The notes under the pieces are model-generated. The model saw only the letters and a list, made by a program, of their open reading frames with translations. It made no database searches and was not told the origin of the DNA. This document shows positions 1 to 11,994 of a stretch of 64,000 nt of DNA, piece after piece. Origin of the DNA: Theobroma cacao (lineage: Eukaryota; Streptophyta; Magnoliopsida; Malvales; Malvaceae); the NCBI RefSeq assembly GCF_000208745.1, contig NC_030852.1, forward strand, positions 25,062,747 to 25,126,746, written 5' to 3'. A program made the translations under genes and the position numbers. The stretch's first letter is position 1, and each line of letters starts with the position of its first letter.

Positions 1-13
1 AGGACTTTACAAT

Positions 14-376
14 TGTTAAAATTGTAGAAAAGAAACTGACAATGATGAACTGAAGTATCGAGAGATGAAGGAACGAAGAACAGTTGAAGAATTTGTAGAA
101 TCTTCATTTAGCTGAACTATCTACAAGAAAGCTATTTATAATAATTTGTTAAAAGAGTAAAGTAAAACTATCAACCTATCAAGAAATTACAACTAACCAA
201 CTATTTACTGTTGCAGTAACTTAGTAAAAAATTAAATTTTACAATAAATAAAAATGAGTCACGTGACTTTTATGTGACTCGTTCCATCAACTTTAGTTTT
301 TGGACTTCAACAATTTCAGCCTTTCATTCATTAGACTTTTGCTTTTTATATCTCTATTTACAATCAATGTCTAATA
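14..376 (-). repeat. 3' LTR of the Copia element
   Basis: About 363 bp, matching 11995-12357 along its whole length with scattered substitutions and small indels. On the minus strand it begins TATTAGACATTG directly after the polypurine tract and ends in ..TTTTAACA. The differences between the two LTRs mean the insertion is not recent. Confidence 0.88.
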
Positions 377-387
377 CCTCTCTCAAG
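377..387 (-). other. Polypurine tract of the Copia element
   Basis: On the minus strand this reads CTTGAGAGAGG, directly upstream of the 3' LTR. That is the usual purine-rich site for plus-strand priming in plant Copia elements. It fixes the inner edge of the LTR. Confidence 0.75.
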
Positions 388-411
388 ATGAAATGTGTAT
401 GTTGTGCACAT

Positions 412-1352
412 TCATCTTGCTGAGTAATCAATGGAATCCTTTGGTGATAAAGCCTTGGTAAAAAGATCTACAAGTTGTGTTTCTATTGAAACATATGCTG
501 GCTCTATAATACTTGTAAGCATCTTTTCCCTAATAAAATGATAATCTAATTTAATGTGTTTCGTACATTCATGAAATACAAGATTTCTACTAATGTAAAT
601 AGCAGATTGACTATCACAATACAACCTTACTGCATGTTTATGACAAATTCTAAAATCTTCCAACAAAGTTTTTAACCATATAATTTCACAGGATGTAGTT
701 GCCCGTGGCACGATATTCAAATTCAGCAGAACTACGAGCAACAATAGACTGCTTTTTAGATTTCCAACTAACCATGGAATCTCTAACAAACACAACATAT
801 CTTGTGACAGACTTGTGAGTATTTGGATAGCCTCCTTAATCACTATCTAAATAAGCATGAATTTAAATAGCAAAATGTGAACTCATCAAGATTCCTTGTC
901 TAAAAGCTCCTTTCAAGTACCTTAATATTCGAAATGCTACTAAAAGATGTTCATGTGTAGGCTTATCCATGAATTGTGAAAAATCCTGCACAGCATAACT
1001 GATATATGGCCTTGTGAATGTTAAATACAATAACTTTCCTACCAACTTTCTATAAATTGTAGGATCTGACAACTTATCTTCCTCTGTAGCCCTCTGTAAC
1101 TTATGGTTATAATCCATAGGAGTTGATATTGGTTTAGTACCTAACATGCCATACTCTTCAAGCATATCCAAAGTATATTTGTGCTGACAAATCGATATTC
1201 TTTTAGGTGAACTAGTAATTTCTAGCCCCAAGAAATATTTGACTATGCCAAGATCCTTTAGTTTGAATTGTGAGTTCAAATATTCCTTTACACTATCAAC
1301 CAACTAATTTGATGTACTATAAATAGCTATGTCATCTACATAAAAAAGAACT
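412..1352 (-). pseudogene. Copia RT C-terminal half and RNase H (broken)
   Basis: The minus-strand reading enters at the YVDD catalytic motif of reverse transcriptase (near 1330-1346). It continues through the RT thumb (863-1303, with KYFLGLEI and HEHLLVAFRILRYLKG) into RNase H (412-843, with LYCDSQSAIYISRN and KHIKLDYHFIREK). The two parts are in different frames with stops between them. The upstream half of RT lies beyond the solo LTR, at 3070-3616. The insertion sits just before YVDD. Confidence 0.88.
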
Positions 1353-3069
1353 TGTTAGTATAAGCCCTACAAGCCAATCTATGATTGTATGGGATTTGTA
1401 ATTTTGAGATATTCATGTATAGTATTTTGTTATTCATAATAACATTGAGGTAGTTCTTTATCCATAAGTTTGTGATTTAATTACTTTTTGTACTTATGTA
1501 GATAAATCCCATGGAACTATATATGCCTTGTAAAGGAATTGTATTAGGATACAATTATGAGATCCTTATGCATTAAAGCAATTCCTAAAAGTTCTTGATC
1601 ATTATACTATTGAGACAAGGCATCAATAATGCTCAAAGATTGGCACATGTTATGTTCCTTACTTGTGAAGTAAGAAATCGTTTTCATAGGTTAAAATATA
1701 GAGATACTTAGAACTAGCATGTGGGTGCTTGCCATGAGAGATCAAGTTCACTGAACATGACCCGCCATGAGAAGTGCATTTGGTACCTCACTCAAGTGTC
1801 TATGCAATACTACTCATTTGTCAGTTATGTAACTACTCCCTAGACTTGAGACACCAAGTTGTTTTGTATGTGGAGTACTATGCTTTGATTTCATCCTTCT
1901 GAGTGCTTAATCAAGGATGCCAAAATAAGATATTTTTTAGTATAGTATGAAGCATATGAAGGCAAATGAGTAGTCAAGATAGGAATCATCACCCCAAGTG
2001 ATTCAAGGGGAAATATCTCATTAGTTCTTGATTGACATTAGCTTAATCAAATTCTTGGCCAAGGTAATTAGGAGATTATGAAATGAGTTTCATAAGTCTC
2101 CATAAAACTAATGATCTAACTGCAAGAATAAATATGGAGATCAATAAGAGTAGGCACTACACCAAGCTTTTATCATCTTCGAGATATGATGAGGGAATAA
2201 ATTACACTGAAAAACTATACACTGAAATGATGTCAAAGAATCCTTTGACTCTCATAATAATTGGGTGGCTATGATGCATTGCTAGATGCCAATCATGGTC
2301 TATAAAATTGAATTAGTTAATTTAAAATTGAATATGATTCATTTAAATTAATTAATTAATAATATTATAATTCAATTTTATTGCCAACATATTAGGAACC
2401 TAATGGATCACATACAAAGGTTGCAATTTGGATTAAATTGAGAGTGGGATGATTTAAGTTAGACTTAAATCAAATTCTAGGTTTTAACTACTAGGGACCT
2501 AATTAAACGAGTTTAATTAGGTTTTGGTTAAATATTATAATTGTTATAATATTAAAGACTTATTTTGTAAATTTTAATAAGTTAAACCTAGATATAAATA
2601 TCACATTATAGCCACTTTTTTTTTGGAAGGAAACAAAAAAAAAGGTTTTTCTCTTGAGTGCTGCCATTCTTGAGAAGTTTATTTTTTATTTTTTGAAAAC
2701 TTCTCCTTTGATTCTTTGCTAGAAATCAAAGAAGAAAAAGATGACAAATTATTGTCCACTTGCTAGCACAAGCTCGTGGCATAAAGCTCTCTTCTTGAGA
2801 AAGATTTGTTGTAATCGTGTGTACAATATTAGAGGCCAAGCGATTGAGTAACTAAGATTCTTTCACACAAAAGGTGTTCACGTTTTATCAAGAAAAGGAT
2901 TCCATTTGATTACTATATCACTTGAAAAGGTACAATTTTTCTGATTTTACGTGGTGCTTAACTTTGCATTAAACAACCAAGGTGATCCAAAGGTAGGAAG
3001 CATGATTTTTATTTTATTTCAATTTTTTTATTTCGTTGCGTTGATGCTCTAATCATGCCGTTCCTAGCA
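1353..3069 (+). mobile_element. Solo LTR A (1.7 kb) inside the Copia RT
   Basis: It starts TGTTAG and ends CTAGCA, a near-perfect TG..CA inverted end pair. It is flanked by gaact (1348-1352) and gcact (3070-3074), a 5-bp target duplication with one mismatch. Removing it brings the two RT halves back into register at the YVDD motif, which confirms the borders. There is no credible coding region. A TATA-like gatataaata near 2590 suggests plus-strand promoter orientation, but this is weak. A solo LTR left by LTR-LTR recombination is the simplest reading. A non-autonomous element is the alternative. Confidence 0.82.
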
Positions 3070-3616
3070 GCACTGTCACAAAATTTCCATCTGTTGTTGA
3101 CATAATGAACAAGGAATACTCTGAAATAGATTGCTTGAAGCCATACCTTAAAAGAGAAACAGTGAACTTGGCATTCCACTGCCTGAAAGCTTGCTTGAGT
3201 CCATATAGAGACTTGTGCAGCCTGCAAACCAGCTTTGAATCAGATGAATATGAGTGCTCCCTCTGTATTGAATAATCTGGAGGTATTTCCATGTAAACGT
3301 CCTCTTCAAGATCTTCATGAAGAAAAGCATTATTGACATCAAGTTGTCTCAAACACCATCCTTGTGCTATAGCCATGGCCATGGAAACTCTAATTGTAGT
3401 TTGCTTAGCAACATGACTGAAGGTTTCTTGATAATCAAATCCCTCAATTTGGCTATAACCCTTTGTTACTAAACGAGCTATATATCTTTCCACACTTCCA
3501 TTAGCCATCATTTTCACTTTATATACCCATTTGCAACCAATGGTATGACAATTTGGGGGTAGAGGTACAACTGACCATGTTTTGTTACCTTCTAAGGCTT
3601 GTAATTCAAGAGCCAT
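3070..3616 (-). pseudogene. Copia RT N-terminal half (broken)
   Basis: The minus-strand reading shows the Copia RT fingers and palm: a W-V-Y-K-V-K segment, VNNAFLHEDLEEDVYMEIP, and SLYGLKQAFRQW. It ends at FVTVL, where solo LTR A interrupts it. Its upstream side runs without homology loss to about 3740, where solo LTR B begins. Frame and catalytic continuity are lost, so no active enzyme is made. Confidence 0.88.
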
Positions 3617-3745
3617 AGCATTTTTCCAATGAGAATGCTAAATTGCTTGATGATGAGTCAGGTTCATGAATTTGCAAAAGGAAAGAATAAAGGTCTTATG
3701 AAAAGATGACAATTTTTTATTGGACAAGTAGTTTGACATTGGATG

Positions 3746-4762
3746 TGTCGTAACGTGCTGGTCCAACAACCCGACCGCTAGATGTAGGCGAAAATAAAGT
3801 GGTTTAGGAGTCGCCACTAATCTTTTTTATCTAGGTGTGATTGGTCACCTATTAACCCGATTCTAATCGACGAAGTCCTAAATTAATTTTAGGTCCGTCG
3901 AAAAAACGAGAACTGATCCATGTTTTTTTTTTTTAGAAATGAGTTCGGGAGTGCGGTTACACACGGAGAAGGGTTAACACCTCCGTGGCGCCCGTTCCAC
4001 GAACGGTACCATTTAATCTTAAGTTATCCTATTATAGCCTACTTTTGATTTAATCTCTACTTATTAACTAATTTTTTATTAAATTGGCCGATTGATTTTT
4101 TTATATTTGGTTTTACGTATGCACATGATGCAAGCGTAAAATGATGTCATGACTTGTTTATTTTAAATAATGGGGTCGACAATTTTTTATTGGAAAATCA
4201 TTCGAAGACCATCCCAACGCTTTGGTGAAGTCTCAAAATTTTTCTCACCTAGAGATATCCCCAGAAAAACTCGTCTCTACAAGCTCCTTGGAGAAATCCC
4301 ATCATCGAAATTTTTGCACCATTAACAAGATAAATGTGGCATGCTATGACAGGATAAAATGATAATATCTACATGCACGCGTTTATTAACTTAGGTGGTT
4401 CATAATTCATGTAATACTATGTTTAATAGTTTAGGTGATTTATTGCTTTATTTATTAATGTATATTATTTTTACAATGATTATTTGAGTTAATAACTATT
4501 AGAGTATGGAGTTCGGATTTATCCCGACGCTTCGGTGAAAATCCGTTTTAAACTCCACACCTAAGAAATCTACTCGAAAGAGGCTACTCTTTACCATTTT
4601 TAGGTGAAATTCTATCATCGGATCACTTAAAATAATTATTTTATTTTTTTAATAATTATATTTACATCATGTATTTTATTTTATTTTTATTGCTATTTTT
4701 ATTCATTTATTGATTTTTTAGACCAAACCTAAGAACTCTCATAAATATGAATATTGATCCCA

Positions 4763-4810
<48 letters not shown>

Positions 4811-6099
4811 TTACTATTACAACCATTATCATCTCTTTTTATTTTTTTTTGTATTTTTTTTCTTTTGTTCAAATATTTGTTTATATCTATTTTTTATCAA
4901 ATATTTACCCATATTTTCATTTATCACTCTATATTTTATTGTTATTTTTCTACTTTTAAATATCACATAATCTCTTCATAATATATTTTTTGTCTTAATT
5001 AAATTATCCTTATGCTCCTAATAATATGTCTTTAACATAAACAATTGAGCCACCACAATGAACAAAAAAAAACATTAAAGTAAAAGGCATGCAAGTTGAA
5101 TCTTACCTTGTGTAGGTTTAGATTAACTCAAAAAGGACAAAATTATGTGGCCAAGGCAAGCCACCAAAGGTACAACAACATGCACCATTTGATGCATTAG
5201 AATTTCTCCAAAAACTGCAGTCAAAAGCTCCCTTTTTGTTACAAATCTCTACCTCTTTTCTCTTTTTTCTTTTTCTTTTTCTTTTCTTTTTTTTTTCTTT
5301 CTTCTTCTCTTTCTCTCCTTTCCTTTCTCTCTCCCCGCTGGCTTCTTCTTTCTTTTTCCTCTTTCTTTCTTTCTCATTCTCTTTCTCTCATTTCTCCCTG
5401 CCGGCATCTCACCCTTCTTCTCTTCTCTCTTCCTCTTATCTCTACCGCCACAGATCAGCAGATCTACCCCTCAAAATCTCGATCCAAATCTCTTTTTTTT
5501 CGCCGTTGGTATACCAAATCTGAAAATCTTGGCTTCCACTCTCCTTTAGCGGCGCTCTAAAGATCCAACTCCTCCCTAGAAAACCCAAAACACCCTTCAC
5601 CGGATCTAACTAACTTTTTTTTTATTTGTGTTATGTTTGTTTTGATTTTTGATCTTTTGTTATTGTGGCTAGGGTAGTCTGTTGGTAGTTTAGGATTTTT
5701 GGTGGTTGATTTGTGGTTTTGGTTGTTTGAATCTGGTTTTTTTTGTTCTTGAATCGGGTTTTTTTTTTTTTCAAATCCCCTTCCTTTCAAAATCTTTTTG
5801 GTTCTTATAGAGTGTAGTTGTCCAAATTTTGGACAATCAGAGAGGGTAATCGTGCTTTTCAGCATGGATCTCGGATGGGTGCCTTTTAGTCAAAAACAAA
5901 TCTGCCAGAAGTGATCTTCAAATCCAGACCGTCGGAGGAGCATTTAATGCTCCGTATTTTGTTGACAATGGAAGCAAAACGTGTTTCAGCCTCTTTTTAT
6001 TTTTTTACTTTTATTTTTTATTTTTATTATATTATATCATTATTTATTTTTATTTTTGTTATTTTTATTTTTTATTTATTGAATGAATGGGTGTCTACA
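3746..6099 (+). mobile_element. Solo LTR B (2.35 kb), Ogre-like family
   Basis: Begins TGTCGTAACG and ends GTGTCTACA, flanked by a perfect 5-bp duplication ggatg (3741-3745 and 6100-6104). It is a diverged sibling of 8782-11490: same first roughly 300 bp, including a GAGTCGCCAC block and a GTTCGGGAGTGCGGTTA block, and the same end. From memory, these blocks resemble LTRs of the Tat/Ogre group of Ty3/Gypsy elements. It contains an (AT)n microsatellite, a long pyrimidine-rich stretch (5236-5470), and a 9-bp hairpin at 5818-5836. The small open frames inside it are not credible genes. Orientation is assumed. Confidence 0.85.
4770..4807. repeat. (AT)n microsatellite
   Basis: Perfect AT dinucleotide run inside solo LTR B. 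Confidence 0.95.
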
Positions 6100-6104
6100 G
6101 GATG

Positions 6105-7830
6105 TGAAGTAGAACATTTTAAGCTTGAAGGTAAATTAGTGTGATATGCCTCTAAGTATTTTGGAGTATGTCTGATTCTGGAGCTTTTTCTAGTTAAAGT
6201 AATATCAGATGAAACATGAGTAGGATTTACTTGAACATGTTCAACAATATCAACAGAAGTATTTTCAACAAAAGCAAGATTATTTTGAACATGCTCAACA
6301 TTATCAAAAGATGAAATGGACAAATCTGGAACTAAATAATTTTCCAAAGAGACATCATTAGAATTTGAAGGGAATGGAACTTGTGAAGACACTACTTAAA
6401 ATATCAGAATTAACAAAGAAATGATCAAGAGTAGAAACAGGTGCTTGATGAAATGAAGAAATATGATCATCATGATTCAAATTCAAGAAAGGAAACACAT
6501 GCTCAAAGAAAATGACGTTCTTGGAAATTAAAACTTTATGAGCATTTACATCATATACCTTGTACCCTTTAACACCACTAGGATATCCCAAGAAGACACA
6601 TTTGGTAGCTTTTTTATCAAATTTCTTTCTATGTTGAGACAAGGTGGAAACAAAACATAGACAACCAAACACTTTAAAATGGTTTTATGTAGGCAGAGTA
6701 TGGTACAACAACTCAAATGGTGTCCTATTTGAAAGAATTTTAGAAGGCATCCTATTTATAATATGTACTGCAATCAAAGCAGCATCACCTTAGAATTTTA
6801 AAGGACAATGTGAATGATAAAGTAAAAACCTAGCTACTACCAAAATATGTTGGTGTTTTCTTTCCACCAACCCATTCTGCTCATGTGTTTCATTACAAGA
6901 CAAATGATGAATTATTCTTGTTTTTGCATAAAAATCATTCAATCTAAATTCCAGTCCATTATCTAATCTCAAAACCTTAATTGATGTTTGAAATTGATTT
7001 TGAACTAATTTTTGAAAAAAAGGAATGATACTTGACACATCTTACTTGTATCTTATAAAAAATATCCAAGTAAATCGAGAAAAATCATCAACAATAGTAA
7101 GAAAACATCTATGACCAGATAATGTAGGAACTTCACAGGGTCCCCAGATATCTACATGAATAAGATCAAAAGAATTCTTTGAACTTTGAACATGGACTAG
7201 AAATGGGAGTTTTCTTTGTTTTGCCATAGGACATACTTCATAAAGCATATTATTGAACATTGTATGTCTAAAAACTGTATGTGCAACACATTTATTCTTT
7301 CCACAAGTGCATGACCTAATCTAAATGCCACAAGTCAAAAGGCATTAACGTTGTAGTACAAACATTGTTTTGAAAAGAATTACAACCATTAATATCTGAA
7401 ATAGTTGAAGAGTTAACTAGTTTTTCAAGATTGAATTTGAATAAATCCTTTTCATCATTGTTATTCTACATGATATATAGTCCTGAGTATACTTTAGCTA
7501 CACTAGTAACTGTCTAAGAGGCAAAATCCTGAATCATGTAGATTTTATCAGTGAAGAATACAACATTTAGTTATGAATCAGTGAGCTGAGAAACTGATAT
7601 CAAATTGAATTTAAAACTGGGTACATAAAGGACATTTTTCAAGACGAGTAATGAAGTTACTTTTACTGTACCAATATGTGAAACAAGGGCTTTTGTATTA
7701 TTTGGAAGCTGAACATAATGATTGAGAACAAGTTTAGCATAAGTGAAGTTATTTAAGGTACAAGATACATGATCTGTTGCTTTTGTGTCTACAATTCGAG
7801 AATTTTCTTAAGTATGAAAATATTCACAAG
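6105..7830 (-). pseudogene. Copia protease-integrase region (broken)
   Basis: Read on the minus strand: a protease-like segment near 7800-7740, where the catalytic D-T/S-G appears as DTK (VDTKATDHVS). Next comes the integrase zinc-binding end (VCPMAKQRKLPF, 7260-7200). The DDE core follows with DLIHVDIWGP and TIVDDFSRFTW (first Asp), LRLDNGLEF (second Asp) and HEQNGLVERKH (Glu). The C-terminal part ([21 protein letters not shown], 6672-6560) precedes a serine-rich linker that stops at solo LTR B. Several stops and frame changes interrupt it. Confidence 0.88.
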
Positions 7831-8184
7831 TTTATATCTAGTAGGAAGATTATTACTTGTATTGAAGCAAGCAATACCAAAAATAATACTTGTAAAAAAA
7901 GAATTTACTAGGGAATGTTTGGTCTGCTAAGAACTTGTTGAAGGATTGACTACTGTAGAATTGATTAGAAGACTCTAATCATCATTAACATTCAAACCAC
8001 TCTTATTGAGAAGACTCATTAGCTTATGAACTTGCTGCCTTTTTATGGATATTCATGTCAGTGATTTAACACTAGTACTTAAACATTCAACTTCATTTTC
8101 ATGATCATACTGTAGCTTTTCTGTGTCATTTACAGTTCCAGTAGCAATATGATTCACAGCAAATTTCCTTTTCTTAAAACTAGC

Positions 8185-8781
8185 TCATTTTCCTTTGGTT
8201 AACTTGAAATCATTAGGACAACCAATTATTTTATAACACCTTTCCTTGCTATGACCTTTTTTATTACAGTGCGAACATATAATGTCTTTCCTAGGCTTCT
8301 TTTTCCCTTCTGATACAACTGCCATAGCTGCTGAAGATTCCAAAACTGGATGAGCCTGAATTAACAGATTTTTCTGAGTTTCTTCCCTTAAGACTAGGCT
8401 ATAAACTTTATCTAAAGGTGGAATACGATCCATTAAGATAATTTGAGACTTGATTCCTGAATATGTATCATTTAACCCATTTTAAAACCTGAAAGTCTTA
8501 TCCTATTGGTACTGTTCAGTATATTTTTTAAAACAATTTAGATTACATTTCCCACATTCACAACTTGGTAGGGGTCTAAAATTCCTCATTCCTTCCCAAA
8601 TGCCTTTCAACTTAATGAAATAGGCATGTACAGATCTAGTACCCCGTGTAACATTACCTAGTGTATATTGCAAACTGCACACCTTAGTATCACCCGACTG
8701 TGTAAAATTCTATTTTTATGTGTTTTAAATTTCCATGGCATTATCCATATATAAGATTGTTGAGGCTATTTGTGTAGTAAT
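8185..8781 (-). pseudogene. Copia gag C-terminal part with zinc knuckle
   Basis: The minus strand encodes gag capsid remnants followed by a CCHC zinc knuckle, CSHCNKKGHSKERC (C-x2-C-x4-H-x4-C), near 8275-8230. In Copia elements this packages the RNA. The upstream part, to 8781, has stops. Solo LTR C separates it from the gag start at 11491-11820. Confidence 0.82.
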
Positions 8782-11490
8782 TGTCGTAACGTGCGAGTTC
8801 GGAAACCTGACCGCTAGACTTGGAGTGATTTGAGAGTCGCCACCAATTTTTTTTTTCTAGGTGTGATTGGCCACCTGTTAAATTTGTTCTATTCGACGAA
8901 ATCCTAAATTGATTTTAGATTTGTCGAAAGAACAATAAACTGGTCCACATATTTTTTAAAGTTGGGTTCGGGAGTGCGGTTATGCATAAGGAATGATTAA
9001 CACCCCTATGACACCCGTTCCATGAACGGTACCATTTAATCATATGTTATCTTAACCCATTGATTTTATTCTTATGTTTCCTTAATTATTATTTATTTAT
9101 TTCATCTTTTATTAGAATATTTTATTTCATTTTTACGGGGTTTAACATGCACGTGATGCAATTGTGAAATGCATGACATAAAATCGGGATAATGCCAAAC
9201 GAAAATATTTTATTGAGTGTATTTTCTGAATCCGCCCATCATACTGATGGAATCCGAAAGTATTCTCTCACCTAGAGAAATACCTTAGCAACCTGCCTTT
9301 GCAAGTTGACTAAGTAGATCTCATCATCGGGATAGTAGTTAGTGAGTAAAAAAAAGTATTTTATGAATGTAAATCCTAATACGCATAGAAGTCTTTTGTT
9401 AAAGATATTTATCCGGACCCTCCCATCGTATTGGTGTAACTCAGAGGTATCTTTTCACCTAGGGAGTTTACCGATGAAACTCGCCTTCACAAGCTTTCTC
9501 AAAAAGTCCCATCATCGGGGTTTAGACCTGTACACAAAATATATCTATATGCCATGACATTTAACAGTGCAACCATGGTACGTGATGCACTTGTAATCTT
9601 AATGTTTTTTTTTTTACTTTATTATTTTTTCTTGTGAGCATATATTCCATGACTAAATATCTTATATTTACTTATTGTTCCATTTTTATTTGGTTATGTA
9701 TTTTGCCATGTAAGAGCTTATTTATTTTACTGTATGAAATTTTTCAAAATCATATTTTTAGATTAAGTATTTTTTTATTTCATAATTGTTACTTGTTTAT
9801 ATGTATATTATCCATTCTTTTTTGTGCTATTATTATTGTTAAAATACTTATTGTTATCATTAAGGCCTTATTTCTTTTGTTTGTATATTGTGATTAATTG
9901 ATCATTAAGTATGTATAGTTTTTTATTTATTTAAGATTAGGAACATCGAAATTTCAAATCAAGGCCCTCCCATCGTACTGGTGGAGCCTTAATTTGAATT
10001 TCGAACCTAGAAAAAATTAGCCTGGGATTGCAACTCCTCGCGTCCCGACCAATTATCCCATCATCAGTATTGGTTATTTATCATTCCTATACATTTTATT
10101 ACTATGTATATTTTATAAATATATATATTTTTTCGTTGGCATTATTTTTTTTAAAACTAGAAAAAGGGCAGTATTTATGTAATTCAGAACGTTTAGCTAA
10201 AGCAACTAAATCATCATCATTCTTAATTAAACATCAATTCTAAGAACCCACCAAAATCACACAACAAATTTGAGAAGAATATAAAAGGATTTACCTTCGT
10301 GGGTCAAATTAACCCAAATAGTCAACCCAACCTGCAGTCCGTTCCAAAGCACCATCCAGCCCTTTTGTCCAGCAGTCTTTAGTGTGCCAAAATGGCGCCG
10401 TTTGAAGGAGTGAAAATGAACCCTTTGTGGGTCCAAAAACAGCGTCATTTCAAAGTTATCCAACCCTCACTACAAAACCCCTTTTTTTCTCATTTACTTT
10501 TCATTTTCTCTCTTCTAGTTCTCTCTCTAGCCGTTGGCTTCTCAAACCTCTCTCTAAAAGCTTTCACCTTTTCTTTCAACCAAAACACTCCCTTTTACTC
10601 CCCATCGGTAGCACTTCTCGGATGGTCCCACTTCCGCCGCCGGCTACTCGACCAGCCCTTTGTCTTTTGTTGCCCGAATCGGGCTTTGCTCCCCTCGTCG
10701 ATGTCGGTCGGATCTCCTCTCTCCGCCTCTTTCTTTTCACCGGTGGCAAGCTCAAACCCCTTTTCTCCTAGACGACGACAAACCCAGCTAATTTCCTCCT
10801 AATCGGAGGCAGTAGAAAACCTTAAACTTTCTTTCTTTGTCTGGCAGCAAACTTACAAACCATATCTCTTTTCCCACAACCGGCGGTACTAAAACCCCCT
10901 CCAAAGTTTCCCTAAAAACAAGCTACCAACCCCCCAAATGAAACCATTTTCCTATTCCCCATTTCATTCTATATTTTTTATTTTTTATTTTTTATATATA
11001 TCTTGTGGATTTGTGGTTTTCGACTACTAGACTAGGAGTTTGATCTTTGCAGGTTGTTAGGGTTTTTTCTTTAGGGTTTTTGATTTCTCTGTGTTTTTGG
11101 GTTGCTAAGGATTCCTAGGGACTTTGATTGCTGATTCTCTCTAGTTTTTTGTTCTGAAAATTTTTTTGTCTCCTTTCATCATTTTGAAGCCCCCTTTTAA
11201 GAACTAGATTGTTCAAAAATTTGGACAATCTAGAGGTGAAATCAAATCATGCTCTTCTGAGCATGATTTCACAAGGCTCTAGCAAACAGAAAGGGTTGGT
11301 AGTTGGAAGTGACCACTCCTCCTCAAATCTGGCTACCTTTATGGGGCATTCATGTCCTGTAATGATGGACTGGGGAAGGGGTTGAGCACACGTTCAGTCC
11401 TTTCCTGTTCATCCATTTTTTCCCTTTTTTTAAATTCATTTTTTTTATTATTTTTTATTATTTTATTATTTTTTTAAATGAGTGTCTACA
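8782..11490 (+). mobile_element. Solo LTR C (2.7 kb), Ogre-like family
   Basis: Begins TGTCGTAACG and ends GTGTCTACA like solo LTR B. Flanks are gtaat (8777-8781) and gtaac (11491-11495), a 5-bp duplication with one mismatch. It carries three diverged copies of an internal module (about 9226-9336, 9404-9524, 9956-10070) and two strong hairpins near its end (11207-11230 and 11244-11269). The cytosine-rich stretch at 10390-10930 gives two overlapping open frames with low-complexity proteins, which I do not call genes. Confidence 0.85.
11244..11269. other. Perfect 11-bp hairpin in solo LTR C
   Basis: Arm 11244-11254 (AAATCATGCTC) pairs exactly with 11259-11269 around a TTCT loop. A second hairpin, 11207-11230, lies just upstream (11-bp arms, one G-U pair). 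Weaker versions of both sit at the same relative place in solo LTR B (5818-5836 and 5849-5869). The function is unknown. A role in RNA 3' end formation or RNA dimerisation is possible. Confidence 0.8.
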
Positions 11491-11820
11491 GTAACAGACT
11501 CCAATATTCAAGCCACAAATAAGTTATTACACATTTTCTATTGTTCAAACAGAGAATCTGTAGGTTTTGGCTTCAATATAGTACCATTGACAAAATCAAG
11601 TTTATTCCTAACAGACAATGCAAATAAGAATTACCTACACCAGGGTAATTGTCTGCAAACAATTTAGTGTTTATCATCAATGATCAGGATGATCATTGTG
11701 ATGCAGGTAAAATGGTGATTGGGGATTCTCAAATCCTAATGAAACATTATTTCTTGGATTCATTGTGTTTACCGTGGGCAAACCCTTAAAAGAAGACGAG
11801 ACAGATTTATCATTCACCAT
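11491..11820 (-). pseudogene. Copia gag N-terminal part
   Basis: On the minus strand an ATG at 11820-11818 opens a reading that starts MVNDKSVSSS, then GLPTVN. It lies about 160 bp inside the primer site, where Copia gag normally begins. It is cut after about 110 codons by solo LTR C. Confidence 0.6.
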
Positions 11821-11980
11821 TGATATCAAAACTCATAAAGCAACAAATCAAGAAGGAGAAAAAAAAAAGCTTTGAAATCTGCAACTAAGACTTGATACTG
11901 ATTGAATATCAAGCAAGGTAAAAAAAAAAAAAACTTGCCTCAACTAGAGTTGATCACAACAAGATCACATGAAGATCACA

Positions 11981-11994
11981 TGGCTCTGATACCA
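11981..11994 (-). other. Primer binding site (initiator Met tRNA)
   Basis: On the minus strand this reads TGGTATCAGAGCCA, the common plant Copia primer site complementary to the 3' end of initiator Met tRNA. It abuts the 5' LTR and proves the minus-strand orientation. Confidence 0.9.

Noticed and set aside
4747..4981. Two overlapping open frames of 70-75 codons
   Set aside because: They translate the (AT)n microsatellite of solo LTR B into Tyr-Ile repeats. No gene features.
5236..5523. 95-codon Phe/Leu/Ser-rich frame
   Set aside because: It lies in a pyrimidine-rich stretch of solo LTR B. Low complexity, not a protein.
8185..8433. Possible independent zinc-knuckle gene
   Set aside because: Its place and orientation fit Copia gag, so it is part of the element.
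10392..10802. Two overlapping plus-strand frames of 114 and 136 codons
   Set aside because: Cytosine-rich part of solo LTR C. Both frames are open because of base composition, and no domain is present.
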